Assembly (NCBI RefSeq): GCF_011045095.1
Contig: NZ_JAALDL010000002.1
Span: 248,001 to 312,000, forward strand
Origin: Grimontia sedimenti
Lineage (GTDB): Bacteria; Pseudomonadota; Gammaproteobacteria; Enterobacterales; Vibrionaceae
Length of the DNA: 64,000 nt
Reading direction: 5' to 3'
The notes beneath the pieces are model-generated. The model made no database searches, was not told where the DNA came from, and was given only the letters and a program-made list of their open reading frames with translations. Below are positions 1 to 7,887 of the stretch, in pieces (position 1 is the stretch's first letter; each line of letters starts with the position of its first letter). Made by a program: the position numbers and the translations under genes.

Positions 1-25
1 GCTGGATTCAGGTTGTTTGGGTATA
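1..25. repeat. Truncated copy of palindromic intergenic repeat
   Basis: The first 25 bases match the right arm of the palindromic element seen complete at 16581-16635 (ends in GGTTGTTTGGGTATA). The left arm would lie before the window. Confidence 0.5.
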
Positions 26-62
26 TCTGGCTGCATAAATATCTCACATGGAGAACGTCACA

Positions 63-293
63 ATGAAATCATCCAAATTGGCCCTTCTCAGCATGCTGTT
101 TGTTGTCGCTCCGTTTGGCTCTCAAGCCACAGAAACTGCCGGGCAACAGGCTGAACAAGTCGCACAGGAACGCGTAGCCCAAATGGAAGCGGTAGCCGAC
201 TCTGCCGAATCCGAAGCAAAGTTGTTGTTAGAGGAAACCAAAAAAGAGACGGAAGCGATGACCGAAGACGCAAAAGAAGCGGTCAGTGAGTAG
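63..293 (+). CDS. Small Ala/Glu-rich periplasmic protein, unknown function
   Basis: A 76-residue protein that I do not recognise. Residues 1-22 form a clear signal peptide (basic MKSSK, a hydrophobic core, then SQA before TETAG). The mature part is almost entirely Ala, Glu, Lys and Gln and should be a single long amphipathic helix or coiled coil. I place the start at ATG 63 because GGAG at 50-53 lies nine bases upstream; an in-frame ATG at 48 would sit on that Shine-Dalgarno. It faces the next gene convergently and shares its terminator. It probably sits in the periplasm. Function is unknown. Confidence 0.6.
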   Translation: MKSSKLALLSMLFVVAPFGSQATETAGQQAEQVAQERVAQMEAVADSAESEAKLLLEETKKETEAMTEDAKEAVSE

Positions 294-310
294 TATTGCA
301 AAGAAACAAA

Positions 311-332
311 AAGGCGGTCAACTGACCGCCTT
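311..332. terminator. Bidirectional terminator
   Basis: AAGGCGGTCA and TGACCGCCTT form a ten-pair stem between two convergent genes, with A and T tracts on both sides. Confidence 0.7.
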
Positions 333-352
333 CCTACTGATTTATTTTGTTT

Positions 353-1723
353 TTAGAAGATAAGGTGCGCGACACCGGCGATGACTGGCAGAGTCACTAA
401 AGTACGCAGGATGAAAATCATTACCAATTCCCAAACCTTCACCGGGATCTTACTGCCCAGCAGCAGCGCTCCAACTTCAGACATGTAAATCAGCTGGGTC
501 ACAGACAAGGTTGCTACAACAAAACGGGTCATTTCGTTGTCAATGTTCGCCGCCAGAACCGCGGGAATGAACATGTCTGCAATACCAATCAGCATGGTTT
601 CAGATGCAGCGACCGCTTCGGGGATTTGCAGTAATTCCAGCAGAGGAACAAATGGCATACCCAGAATGGTGAATACTGGCGTGTATTCCGCGATGATCAG
701 TGCAGAAGTACCAATCGCCATCACCACAGGCAGAACACCAAACACCATGTCAGCAGCGTTCTGGAATCCCTCTTTCAGTACATCACTCAAAGAGCGGATA
801 TGAGATGCGCGGTTGACGGCACTTTTCACACCGAAGGAGAACAGCGTTTCACCTTCTGGAAGAGATTCATGCTCAAAGGTTTTCTCTTCGCCATTCACCA
901 GGGTGTTCTTTTTCCAACAAAGTGGAGGAAGACGCGGCACAACAACCGCAGCCACGAAGCCCGCCAGACACACTGTCAGGTAGAATGGGACAAACATGTG
1001 CTCCAGACCGACCTGTGCAATAACCACCAAGCTGAAGCTGATTGAAACCACCGAGAAAGTTGTACCAACAATGGCAGCTTCACGTTCGGTGTAGTAACCC
1101 TGCTCGTATTGCTTGCTCGACATCAGAATGGCTACGCTACCATCACCCAGCCAAGAGCTGGCACAGTCCACCGCAGAGCGGCCTGGCAAACCAAACAATG
1201 GACGCATGATTTTGGTCATGAAGGTACCAATCAGTTCAAGAAGGCCAAAGTTGGTCAACAGCGGCAGGAACAGACCTGCAAAAACGAAGACAGAAAGCAG
1301 AGTCGGAAGAAGATCGCCCAGGACGAAACCGCCGGTAGCACCGCCAATCACGTGTTCAGGACCAAAACCGAAAAACGCCATGACGACAAACGCTGCCCCC
1401 AACAAACGGACTGTCAGCCAAACAGGTGTTGCCAAAAACAGGCCTGACAAGAACTTTGAATCTGTAATGAAGCGTGGCTTTGTCGCCAGCGCCAGCACTG
1501 AACCCAATGCACTAATGAGGATGATGCTAGTCACCACGATAGTCGCGCTCTGACCAAGAAGCCCCAATAGCGACTTCGCCAGCACAGCGATAGGGATCGT
1601 AAAGCCACCATCAATCATAATTGGCGTCATAAACAGCAGTACGCCCAGCAATGATGGGATCAAGAACATCAACAGATTCCGTGTTGATGAAGACGATGTT
1701 TTTAGTTCTTCTGTTTTTTGCAT
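353..1723 (-). CDS. YjiH-like multipass membrane protein (nucleoside-recognition GATE domain)
   Basis: A 456-residue inner-membrane protein with about ten hydrophobic segments, resembling the YjiH family, whose members carry a nucleoside-recognition (GATE) domain. The GATE-like parts are near residues 140-200 (GLPGRSAVDCASSWLGDGSV) and 320-400. Family members are presumed transporters or permeases, but no substrate is established, so only the family name is given. AGGAAG lies about eight bases before the ATG. It is a single-gene unit: a terminator for the gene behind it lies at 1950-1971, and its own terminator is at 311-332. An inverted repeat (TCACT-AAA-AGTGA, 1763-1775) lies about 40 bases upstream of the start and could be an operator. 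Confidence 0.7.
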   Translation of the reverse strand: MQKTEELKTSSSSTRNLLMFLIPSLLGVLLFMTPIMIDGGFTIPIAVLAKSLLGLLGQSATIVVTSIILISALGSVLALATKPRFITDSKFLSGLFLATPVWLTVRLLGAAFVVMAFFGFGPEHVIGGATGGFVLGDLLPTLLSVFVFAGLFLPLLTNFGLLELIGTFMTKIMRPLFGLPGRSAVDCASSWLGDGSVAILMSSKQYEQGYYTEREAAIVGTTFSVVSISFSLVVIAQVGLEHMFVPFYLTVCLAGFVAAVVVPRLPPLCWKKNTLVNGEEKTFEHESLPEGETLFSFGVKSAVNRASHIRSLSDVLKEGFQNAADMVFGVLPVVMAIGTSALIIAEYTPVFTILGMPFVPLLELLQIPEAVAASETMLIGIADMFIPAVLAANIDNEMTRFVVATLSVTQLIYMSEVGALLLGSKIPVKVWELVMIFILRTLVTLPVIAGVAHLIF

Positions 1724-1762
1724 GGCAATACTTCCTGAGCAATGCGTTGGCGAAATAGATAT

Positions 1763-1775
1763 TCACTAAAAGTGA
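1763..1775. promoter_or_regulatory. Small palindrome upstream of YjiH-like gene
   Basis: TCACT-AAA-AGTGA lies in the leader of the minus-strand gene starting at 1723. Its binding protein is unknown. It is short enough to be chance. Confidence 0.25.
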
Positions 1776-1949
1776 CTAATTGAGCGCAAGGTTAATGCAA
1801 CCCGTTTTCCATGTAAACAATAAATAGTCATATATTTTGAATAATTTCACCATATTGGCTCAATTGACTATTTTGAATTCAAATATTGTATATATTTAAC
1901 GCATTAAGTGTTAATAACATGTAAATACAACTAATGGGATGCATAAAAA

Positions 1950-1971
1950 AACCGGCTTTAAATAGCCGGTT
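1950..1971 (-). terminator. Rho-independent terminator
   Basis: AACCGGCT and AGCCGGTT pair around a six-base loop. On the minus strand the stem is followed by a T run. It follows the gene ending at 2007. Confidence 0.65.
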
Positions 1972-2006
1972 TACGATGGACTTCCCCTAGTCACAAAAGT
2001 GAATAG

Positions 2007-2804
2007 CTATCCTATTTTACGATCGATCTTTGCATATTCGGCTTCAACCCATGCACCGAAGCTGTCCATCAGGGCAACGACAGCGCGTTTTTTCACGGGC
2101 TTACGTTCAATCAAATAGAAAAGTCGCTCTATTTCTAACGATTTATCAGGGTAGTGTTGAAGAAAAGCCTCAGAAGCGGGCTTCAATTCAAACTGCCAGT
2201 TCTGCTCTTTATGCGCGACCAACCCAAAGCTGGCTCTGATTAACCGCTCGGCGGCTTCCTGGGCGGCGTCGAGTTGCGTCCCCCATTTGGTTGCGACCGC
2301 GATTTTCTGCCGTAAGTCTTTAAGTCTTGGTGCCAAGTCATCATTCATTGCCTTGGACACTTCCCAGCTCACCTCGAAATGTCCGAAGCTCTTGCTGAGG
2401 TTTTCTCCTGCCAAGTTCACTGAACAATGCTTCAGGAAGAAACCCCAGCGGAATATATTCGCTAAATTGGTCACTTCTTTCAGTGGTACGACATCAATAA
2501 GCACACGCTTTAGGGCATCGCTGGATTGTTCAATGCGCCAACGAACGGTATTCAGCGCTGCATACTCCTGCACATTTAAAGCACGTGTGCAGACCAACAG
2601 CAAGGTGAGGTCGGCAGTCTCCCCTGCTTCCCTTCTAGCAACGTCGCCAGACAGATAAAGGCTATGAAAAAGTTCGCCACCCATCGCTGACTGAATCTGG
2701 CGGACAGAAGCCGCTATCGGTTCAACATAATCAGGTTGAAACGGTCTTTCGTTATCCAACTCAGGTAACAGGCCACCACGCGGCTTGTTCTTGTACAAAG
2801 GCAT
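2007..2804 (-). CDS. Nucleotidyltransferase-fold-like protein, probably degenerate
   Basis: A 265-residue soluble protein. Residues 45-70 resemble the start of a polymerase-beta-like nucleotidyltransferase fold: a hydrophobic strand, SGD in place of the usual G-S, and later DLT followed by a hydrophobic strand in place of the D-x-D metal ligands. If the family is right, the second acidic ligand is missing and activity is doubtful. The rest is helical (residues 140-260) and has no motif I recognise. It lies alone between terminators, with no toxin-antitoxin partner beside it. A short GAGG sits just before the ATG. The family call is tentative. Confidence 0.45.
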   Translation of the reverse strand: MPLYKNKPRGGLLPELDNERPFQPDYVEPIAASVRQIQSAMGGELFHSLYLSGDVARREAGETADLTLLLVCTRALNVQEYAALNTVRWRIEQSSDALKRVLIDVVPLKEVTNLANIFRWGFFLKHCSVNLAGENLSKSFGHFEVSWEVSKAMNDDLAPRLKDLRQKIAVATKWGTQLDAAQEAAERLIRASFGLVAHKEQNWQFELKPASEAFLQHYPDKSLEIERLFYLIERKPVKKRAVVALMDSFGAWVEAEYAKIDRKIG

Positions 2805-2839
2805 GTCCTCGTTCGGGCAGCTTTAGTTTTCTATATTCT

Positions 2840-2866
2840 ATACCCAATGAGGTTCAAGATGCTGGT
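2840..2866. repeat. Half copy of palindromic intergenic repeat
   Basis: ATACCCAATGAGGTTCAAG and the following GATGCTGG resemble the left arm of the element at 16581. The right arm is absent here. Confidence 0.4.
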
Positions 2867-2985
2867 ATCAATATGAAATCGAGTGATTTATCGCTGCCTT
2901 TCTAAGCAATCTCGTGTTGTGATGATTGGGAAATCGCTAACACCGTGGTGTAATGACACAAATTCAGACATCCTGAGAGACCTCC

Positions 2986-3309
2986 ATGGAAATGCCTTTA
3001 CTGTCAATTGACGAAACACTCGACACTGCCTTTGAAATCTTCTACGAAATGGCAGAGGACAATCTCGAATACGATGACATGCTGGCTTATCAAGAGCGCT
3101 TCGATGAAGAAGGCGCCGGCGTTGCTGTAGAAGCAGAAAGCGATTGGGAAGGCCACGTGGCGTTTGACGTAGACCGCGAAGTGTTTGTTGAAATCCGCAT
3201 CGGCCTAACTTCAGGCGATACGCTGGACGATGTGTTGGTTCGTATGCTAATCAGCCGTGACCCGGAACAGAAGTTCTGTCATATGCTGTGGAAGCGTGCA
3301 GCAGAATAA
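2986..3309 (+). CDS. yciU: Putative double-stranded DNA mimic protein, HI1450/DUF440 family
   Basis: A 107-residue strongly acidic protein of the HI1450/YciU (DUF440) family. The family is known as a structural mimic of DNA, thought to occupy DNA-binding proteins such as HU. The sequence has the family layout: an acidic N-terminal helix pair (DETLDTAFEIF, EDNLEYDD), a middle with DWEGHVAFDVD, and a C terminus reading KFCHMLWKR. GAGAG lies upstream of the ATG at 2986; a second in-frame ATG at 2992 is possible. It stands alone and is convergent with napC, with a shared hairpin at 3317-3342. Confidence 0.85.
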   Translation: MEMPLLSIDETLDTAFEIFYEMAEDNLEYDDMLAYQERFDEEGAGVAVEAESDWEGHVAFDVDREVFVEIRIGLTSGDTLDDVLVRMLISRDPEQKFCHMLWKRAAE

Positions 3310-3316
3310 AAAATGG

Positions 3317-3342
3317 GGGCCAGCAAAAACGACCGCTGGCCC
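3317..3342. terminator. Terminator hairpin between yciU and napC
   Basis: GGGCCAGC and GCTGGCCC form an eight-pair stem between convergent genes. The T run is weak on the minus strand (CCCATTTTTTA). Confidence 0.55.
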
Positions 3343-3351
3343 GTTGGCAAG

Positions 3352-3948
3352 TTAAAACTGAAAATCTTTTGACGCGTCGTGGTTCCTTGGCAGCTTGTGC
3401 GCAATGCCCTTGTGACAGTCAATGCAAGTCTGCCCTGCTTCTTCCGCCTTGTCGTGCACACTCGCCGCCACTGATTTCTGGGCGCTGAAATCCATAAACT
3501 CGAAATTGTGGCAGTTTCTACATTCTTGAGAGTCGTTTGCCTTCATTCGGTTCCACTCTCGGGTTGCCATTTCCAGTCGATGATCTTCAAATTTTTGAGG
3601 TGTATCAACAATACCAAACGCTTTTGCATAAAGCTCCTTACTCGCTTGGATTTTTCGCACCATTTTCGGACCCCATTCTTTAGGCACGTGGCAATCAGGA
3701 CACGTAGCCCTTACACCGCTTCGGTTGCTGTAGTGAATGGTACCGACATATTCCTGGTACACATTGTCTTGCATCTCATGACAGCCGATACAAAACTCCT
3801 CGCGGTTCGTCATTTCCATTCCGGTGTTAAAACCACCCCAGAAAATGATCCCCGCAATGAAGCCCAGTGTCAGCACCGTACCGATAGCCAAGCCGCTCGG
3901 TGTTCTGAACCAGGTCCAGAATTTGGTGATGAATCCCGGTAGTTTCAT
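3352..3948 (-). CDS. napC: NapC, tetraheme c-type quinol dehydrogenase
   Basis: A membrane-anchored tetraheme cytochrome of the NapC/NirT family that oxidises quinol and passes electrons to NapB-NapA in the periplasm. One N-terminal transmembrane helix (about residues 18-38) is followed by four CxxCH heme motifs near residues 53 (CIGCH), 83 (CPDCH), 143 (CRNCH) and 175 (CIDCH). Three ATG codons stand in a row. AGGAGG is two, five and eight bases from them, so I take the third (3948); the first, at 3954, adds two methionines. It is the last gene of napFDABC, nine bases after napB. The order F-D-A-B-C without napG, napH or napE means NapC is the only quinol dehydrogenase in this operon. Confidence 0.95.
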   Translation of the reverse strand: MKLPGFITKFWTWFRTPSGLAIGTVLTLGFIAGIIFWGGFNTGMEMTNREEFCIGCHEMQDNVYQEYVGTIHYSNRSGVRATCPDCHVPKEWGPKMVRKIQASKELYAKAFGIVDTPQKFEDHRLEMATREWNRMKANDSQECRNCHNFEFMDFSAQKSVAASVHDKAEEAGQTCIDCHKGIAHKLPRNHDASKDFQF

Positions 3949-3957
3949 CATCACCTC

Positions 3958-4392
3958 CTACTGTCCAAACTTACCGGCTGGAACAAACTCGTTCTCAACC
4001 AGCGCTTCAGCCTGCACTTGTGGAACATGGCACTGAAGACAAAAATAACGGCGTGGTGACACCTCCGTCAGCACCTTGTTGTCACGATCCATAAAGTGGG
4101 TCGGACTAACACGTGGCGCGCCCGTTTTACGGTAAACATCCACGTCATGGCACTGCAGGCACGCGTTGTTGGATTGATTGACCTGATAACCATCGACCGA
4201 ATGGGGAACCATCGGCGGCTGGTTAACATAGTTGAGCGCAAAGCGTTCCTGATGTTTAGGTACCGCTTTGATTTTTGGCACTTCATTGTTGGCGCCTATC
4301 TCCTGATCGCCACGCAGTGATGTGACTTCAGCGATGGCGACAGAACTGAGTAATGCCGCAACAATCAGGGAAATGGAGATTTTCTTTTTCAT
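3958..4392 (-). CDS. napB: NapB, diheme c-type cytochrome subunit of periplasmic nitrate reductase
   Basis: A 144-residue periplasmic electron-transfer subunit of the NapAB nitrate reductase. A cleaved signal peptide (MKKKISISLIVAALLSSVAIA) is followed by two heme motifs, CLQCH and CLQCH, and histidines that can serve as distal ligands. The family is typically about 150 residues. The frame is open further upstream, but AAGGA sits before the ATG at 4392, and starting there gives a proper signal peptide. It lies between napA and napC in one operon. It passes electrons from NapC to the NapA iron-sulfur cluster. Confidence 0.95.
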   Translation of the reverse strand: MKKKISISLIVAALLSSVAIAEVTSLRGDQEIGANNEVPKIKAVPKHQERFALNYVNQPPMVPHSVDGYQVNQSNNACLQCHDVDVYRKTGAPRVSPTHFMDRDNKVLTEVSPRRYFCLQCHVPQVQAEALVENEFVPAGKFGQ

Positions 4393-4464
4393 TGTCGGAT
4401 CCTTTCGAATCAAATTCTTTCAGTGTGCTGCGGGGCGTTCCCACAGCACTGCCCGGATAAGTCG

Positions 4465-6951
4465 TTACGCCTTTACAATCTTCACAGCCGCTTTCTTGAA
4501 GTCGGTTTCTTTAGAAAGCGGGTCAGTTGCATCCAATGTCAGCTTGTTAACGAGCTGTCCGGCGTCGAAGAACGGCATGAATACCAGCCCTTCCGGCACA
4601 CGGTTACGCCCGCGTGTTTCCACATGCGTCGCCACCTCGCCACGACGGGAAATCACTTTCACCGCATCGCCACGACGCAAACCACGGCGTTTTGCATCCA
4701 ACGGGTGCATGTAAACCACGGCATCCGGATAGGCTTTATAGAGCTCAGGGACGCGGCGGGTCATGGTGCCTGTGTGCCAGTGTTCCAACACACGTCCCGT
4801 TGACAGCCACAGGTCGTATTCTTCATCCGGCTCTTCTGCAGCAGGTTCGAAAGGCAGTGCGAAGATGACTGCTTTCTTGTCAGGTTTGCCGTAAAACGCA
4901 AAACCTTCTCCGGCATTCACATACGGATCGTGACCTTCTGCGTAGCGCCACAGGGTTTCTTTGCCATCTACCACAGGCCAGCGCAGGCCACGAGCCTGGT
5001 GGTAGGTTTCGAAAGGTGCAAGGTCATGCGCTTTACCACGGCCAAACGCCGCATACTCTTCAAACAGACCTTTTTGGATGTAGAAGCCAGCGTCTCGCGC
5101 GTCGTCGTTCAGGCGGTCAGCCGGGATTTCATCAAGCTTGTACTCGTTGACTTGCCCATTGGCGAACAGAATGTCGAACAGGGTTTTGTCTTTGTACTCT
5201 GGCATTTTCGCAACCAGGTCCGCAGGCCATACTTCACCCACTTTGATACGTTTAGACAGCTCAACAATTTGCCAAAGGTCAGACTTAGCCTCACCCGGCG
5301 CCTTGATTTGCTGGTACCAGAACTGGGTACGGCGCTCGGCGTTACCATAGGCGCCCTCTTTCTCTACCCACATTGCCGTTGGCAGAATAAGGTCAGATGC
5401 CATCGCTGTTACCGTTGGATACGGGTCAGACGTAATGATGAAGTTTCGGGGGTCACGATAGCCTGGCAGACGCTCTTCGTTAATGTTCGGACCTGCCTGC
5501 ATGTTGTTGTTACACATCACCCAATAGACATTCAGCTTGCCGTCTTTGAGCATGCGGTCTTGCAGAACAGCGTGATAGCCCGGCTTCGATGGTATCGTTC
5601 CTTCAGGCAGTTTCCAGATTTTTTCCGCCATGGCGCGGTGTTTAGGGTTAGCTACTACCATGTCCGCAGGAAGACGGTGAGCAAAGGTACCCACTTCACG
5701 CGCTGTACCACAGGCCGAAGGTTGACCGGTCAGGGAGAACGGACCACAACCCGGCTTAGAGATTTTTCCGGTCAGCAGGTGAATGTTGTAGCAAAGGTTG
5801 TTTGCCCATACACCACGAGTGTGTTGGTTGAAGCCCATGGTCCAATAAGAAACTACTTTGGTTTCCGGATTGGCGTATAGCTCTGCCAGTGCAATCAGTT
5901 GATCTTCGGGTACACCAGACAACTCAGAAACCGACTTCACGTCGTAATCAGCAACAAATTTAGCGAAGGTGTCAAAGTCGATCGCTTCCGATGCACCACT
6001 ACCCGCGTTCTCTGCAGATTTTTCAAGTGGATGAGTAGGACGCAGACCATAACCGATATCGGTCGCGCCTTTGCGGAAGTTCACGTGTTTTTCGATGAAA
6101 GATTTATCGACTTTATCGTTTTGAATAATGTAGTTGGCGATAAAGTTCAGGATCGCAAGGTCTGTCTGCGGCGTGAAGATAATGCCATTGTCAGCCAGCT
6201 CAAAACTGCGGTGTTCATAGGTAGAAAGCACAGCGACTTTAACGTGATCTGCTGACAAACGGCGATCTGCCAGACGCGTCCACAAAATCGGGTGCATCTC
6301 TGCCATGTTAGAGCCCCAAAGTACAAACGCATCCGCTTGTTCCAGGTCGTCATAACAACCCATTGGCTCATCCATACCAAAGGTACGCATAAAGCCCACT
6401 ACCGCGGATGCCATACAGTGACGTGCATTCGGGTCAATGTTGTTAGAAAGGAAACCTGCTTTCATCAGCTTGGCTGCGGCATAACCTTCCCATACAGTCC
6501 ATTGGCCTGAGCCAAACATGCCAACAGTGGTTGGGCCGTTTTGCTGAATGGCCGTTTTGAACTTGTCTGCCATGATATCCAGCGCTTCATCCCAGCTCAC
6601 TGGCGTGAATTCACCTTCTTTGTCGTAAACACCGTCTTTCTTACGCAGCAAAGGCTGGGTCAGACGGTCGCTTCCGTACATAATTTTTGGCAGAAAGTAT
6701 CCCTTCACGCAGCTCAAGCCTCGGTTAACCGGGGCTTCCGGATCACCTTGAGACGCAACAACGCGCCCATTCTGAGTGCCTACTAATACGCCACAGCCAG
6801 TGCCGCAAAATCGGCATGGCGCTTTATCCCATTTTACCTGCTCATCAGATCCCGCCGCTTGCGCGATTGAAACGGGCAAGGTCACGCCTGCTGCGCTTGC
6901 AGCCGCAGCAGCGGCATTTGCTTTTAAAAATTTACGTCGTGTCAGGTTCAT
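4465..6951 (-). CDS. napA: NapA, periplasmic nitrate reductase catalytic subunit
   Basis: The 828-residue catalytic subunit, reducing nitrate to nitrite in the periplasm with a bis-MGD molybdenum cofactor and one [4Fe-4S] cluster. A twin-arginine signal (TRRKFLK, then an Ala-rich stretch, cut near residue 32) shows export in folded form. Cluster ligands are Cys46, Cys49, Cys53 and Cys81. Cys179 in ARHCMASA is the expected molybdenum ligand. Its length matches the family. The ATG overlaps the end of napD by four bases, so the two are translationally coupled; NapD is the chaperone for this signal peptide. No key residue appears lost. Confidence 0.97.
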   Translation of the reverse strand: MNLTRRKFLKANAAAAAASAAGVTLPVSIAQAAGSDEQVKWDKAPCRFCGTGCGVLVGTQNGRVVASQGDPEAPVNRGLSCVKGYFLPKIMYGSDRLTQPLLRKKDGVYDKEGEFTPVSWDEALDIMADKFKTAIQQNGPTTVGMFGSGQWTVWEGYAAAKLMKAGFLSNNIDPNARHCMASAVVGFMRTFGMDEPMGCYDDLEQADAFVLWGSNMAEMHPILWTRLADRRLSADHVKVAVLSTYEHRSFELADNGIIFTPQTDLAILNFIANYIIQNDKVDKSFIEKHVNFRKGATDIGYGLRPTHPLEKSAENAGSGASEAIDFDTFAKFVADYDVKSVSELSGVPEDQLIALAELYANPETKVVSYWTMGFNQHTRGVWANNLCYNIHLLTGKISKPGCGPFSLTGQPSACGTAREVGTFAHRLPADMVVANPKHRAMAEKIWKLPEGTIPSKPGYHAVLQDRMLKDGKLNVYWVMCNNNMQAGPNINEERLPGYRDPRNFIITSDPYPTVTAMASDLILPTAMWVEKEGAYGNAERRTQFWYQQIKAPGEAKSDLWQIVELSKRIKVGEVWPADLVAKMPEYKDKTLFDILFANGQVNEYKLDEIPADRLNDDARDAGFYIQKGLFEEYAAFGRGKAHDLAPFETYHQARGLRWPVVDGKETLWRYAEGHDPYVNAGEGFAFYGKPDKKAVIFALPFEPAAEEPDEEYDLWLSTGRVLEHWHTGTMTRRVPELYKAYPDAVVYMHPLDAKRRGLRRGDAVKVISRRGEVATHVETRGRNRVPEGLVFMPFFDAGQLVNKLTLDATDPLSKETDFKKAAVKIVKA

Positions 6952-7223
6952 CGTCCCACTCCTTCCAATGCATCCTCAGGCTCTTCTTCCTCGACCTGAT
7001 GAAAAACCAGTGTCGCTGCCAGTACGCCAGGCAACGCTTTAATCTGTTCAAATTTATCCAGTAAACCGCCACGGCTTTCGCCTTCAATCACCACGACCAG
7101 CTTTCCAACTTCACTGGAAGCTGGCACTTCCGCGCCGGGGATCTTTTCAATCTCTGAGGTAACGCTTTCTATTTGATCAGCAGCGGCATGAACCACCAGA
7201 CTGCTTACGTGATATTCATTCAT
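6948..7223 (-). CDS. napD: NapD, chaperone for the NapA twin-arginine signal
   Basis: A 91-residue cytoplasmic chaperone that binds the NapA signal peptide and controls its export and cofactor loading. It begins [13 protein letters not shown], the usual NapD opening, and has the ferredoxin-like alternation of strands and helices of the family. I use ATG 7223; the frame is open upstream but that part is the tail of napF. It overlaps napF by eight bases and napA by four bases, so three genes are coupled in series. Confidence 0.93.
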   Translation of the reverse strand: MNEYHVSSLVVHAAADQIESVTSEIEKIPGAEVPASSEVGKLVVVIEGESRGGLLDKFEQIKALPGVLAATLVFHQVEEEEPEDALEGVGR

Positions 7224-7701
7224 TGCCAGTGTTCTCCATGGCGATGGCATTGACAGGACAAGGCGAGATGCAAGCACCACAGCCGGTACAGTCGTGAAGG
7301 TTGATATTTGGCTGGGCGACTTGCCCTTGTGTCAGTTGGAATCGGATGGCGCGCGTATCGCACACATCGCTGCAACTGCGGCATTCCACCCCTTTGAAAG
7401 TGAGGCAGGTATCCTTGATGGTAATGACCTGTTCCCAGGGCTTTTCGGTTTCTGGGGCGAAAAGTTTCTCCGGACACTGTTCAGCGCAGGCATAGCAGAA
7501 GGTGCATTCGCCTTTGGAGAAATCGATAGAGGGGAAACCGCCGTCGCCATTCACGATCACTTGCTCCTCACACACGAGGTGACATTCACCACAGCGGGTA
7601 CATTGATCAGTGAAATTGTCGCGGTCAGCAATCCATGGCAAAGGCTGAACCTTGGCTTTGGCTGCGCTTCTCAGAAAGAATCGGCGACGAGTATCGACCA
7701 T
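7216..7701 (-). CDS. napF: NapF, ferredoxin-type protein of the nap operon
   Basis: A 161-residue cytoplasmic ferredoxin-type protein that assists maturation of the NapA iron-sulfur cluster. Four cysteine clusters are visible: CTRCGECHLVC (about residue 35), CTFCYACAEQC (68), CRSCSDVC (104) and CTGCGACISPC (138). The first gene of the operon, it is transcribed away from narQ. The region upstream of its start holds a NarP-type site and an FNR-like box, which fits nitrate- and oxygen-dependent control. Confidence 0.93.
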   Translation of the reverse strand: MVDTRRRFFLRSAAKAKVQPLPWIADRDNFTDQCTRCGECHLVCEEQVIVNGDGGFPSIDFSKGECTFCYACAEQCPEKLFAPETEKPWEQVITIKDTCLTFKGVECRSCSDVCDTRAIRFQLTQGQVAQPNINLHDCTGCGACISPCPVNAIAMENTGNE

Positions 7702-7785
7702 CTTGGACCTTAATCCTTAAAGCTCACATTTCATGAGCTACTTCTTAATTAAGGCCACGTTATGAAGAATTGAGAGGTGTATATA

Positions 7786-7801
7786 TACCTCTTAGGGGGT
7801 A
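7786..7801. promoter_or_regulatory. NarP/NarL-type 7-2-7 binding site
   Basis: TACCTCT-TA-GGGGGTA. The left heptamer matches TACYYMT at every position. The right heptamer matches the inverted consensus at six of seven. It lies 85 bases before the napF start and 87 bases before narQ, so it may serve both promoters. Confidence 0.7.
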
Positions 7802-7815
7802 TATAGGGGGTGGTA

Positions 7816-7829
7816 TTGCGCTAGATCAA
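7816..7829. promoter_or_regulatory. FNR-like box
   Basis: TTGCG-CTAG-ATCAA has the FNR layout of two five-base half sites around four bases. The right half is perfect and the left half has three of five. It lies in the napF-narQ intergenic region, 15 bases from the NarP-type site. Confidence 0.5.
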
Positions 7830-7887
7830 TTTATCGAATTGATTTGGCTCACATTATGAAATCAAAACCGTAAGCTTGAATCTTAAG

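Noticed and set aside
4930..5880. Antisense open frame of 316 codons over napA
   Set aside because: It is the shadow of napA codon use, has no ribosome binding site and no recognisable protein features.
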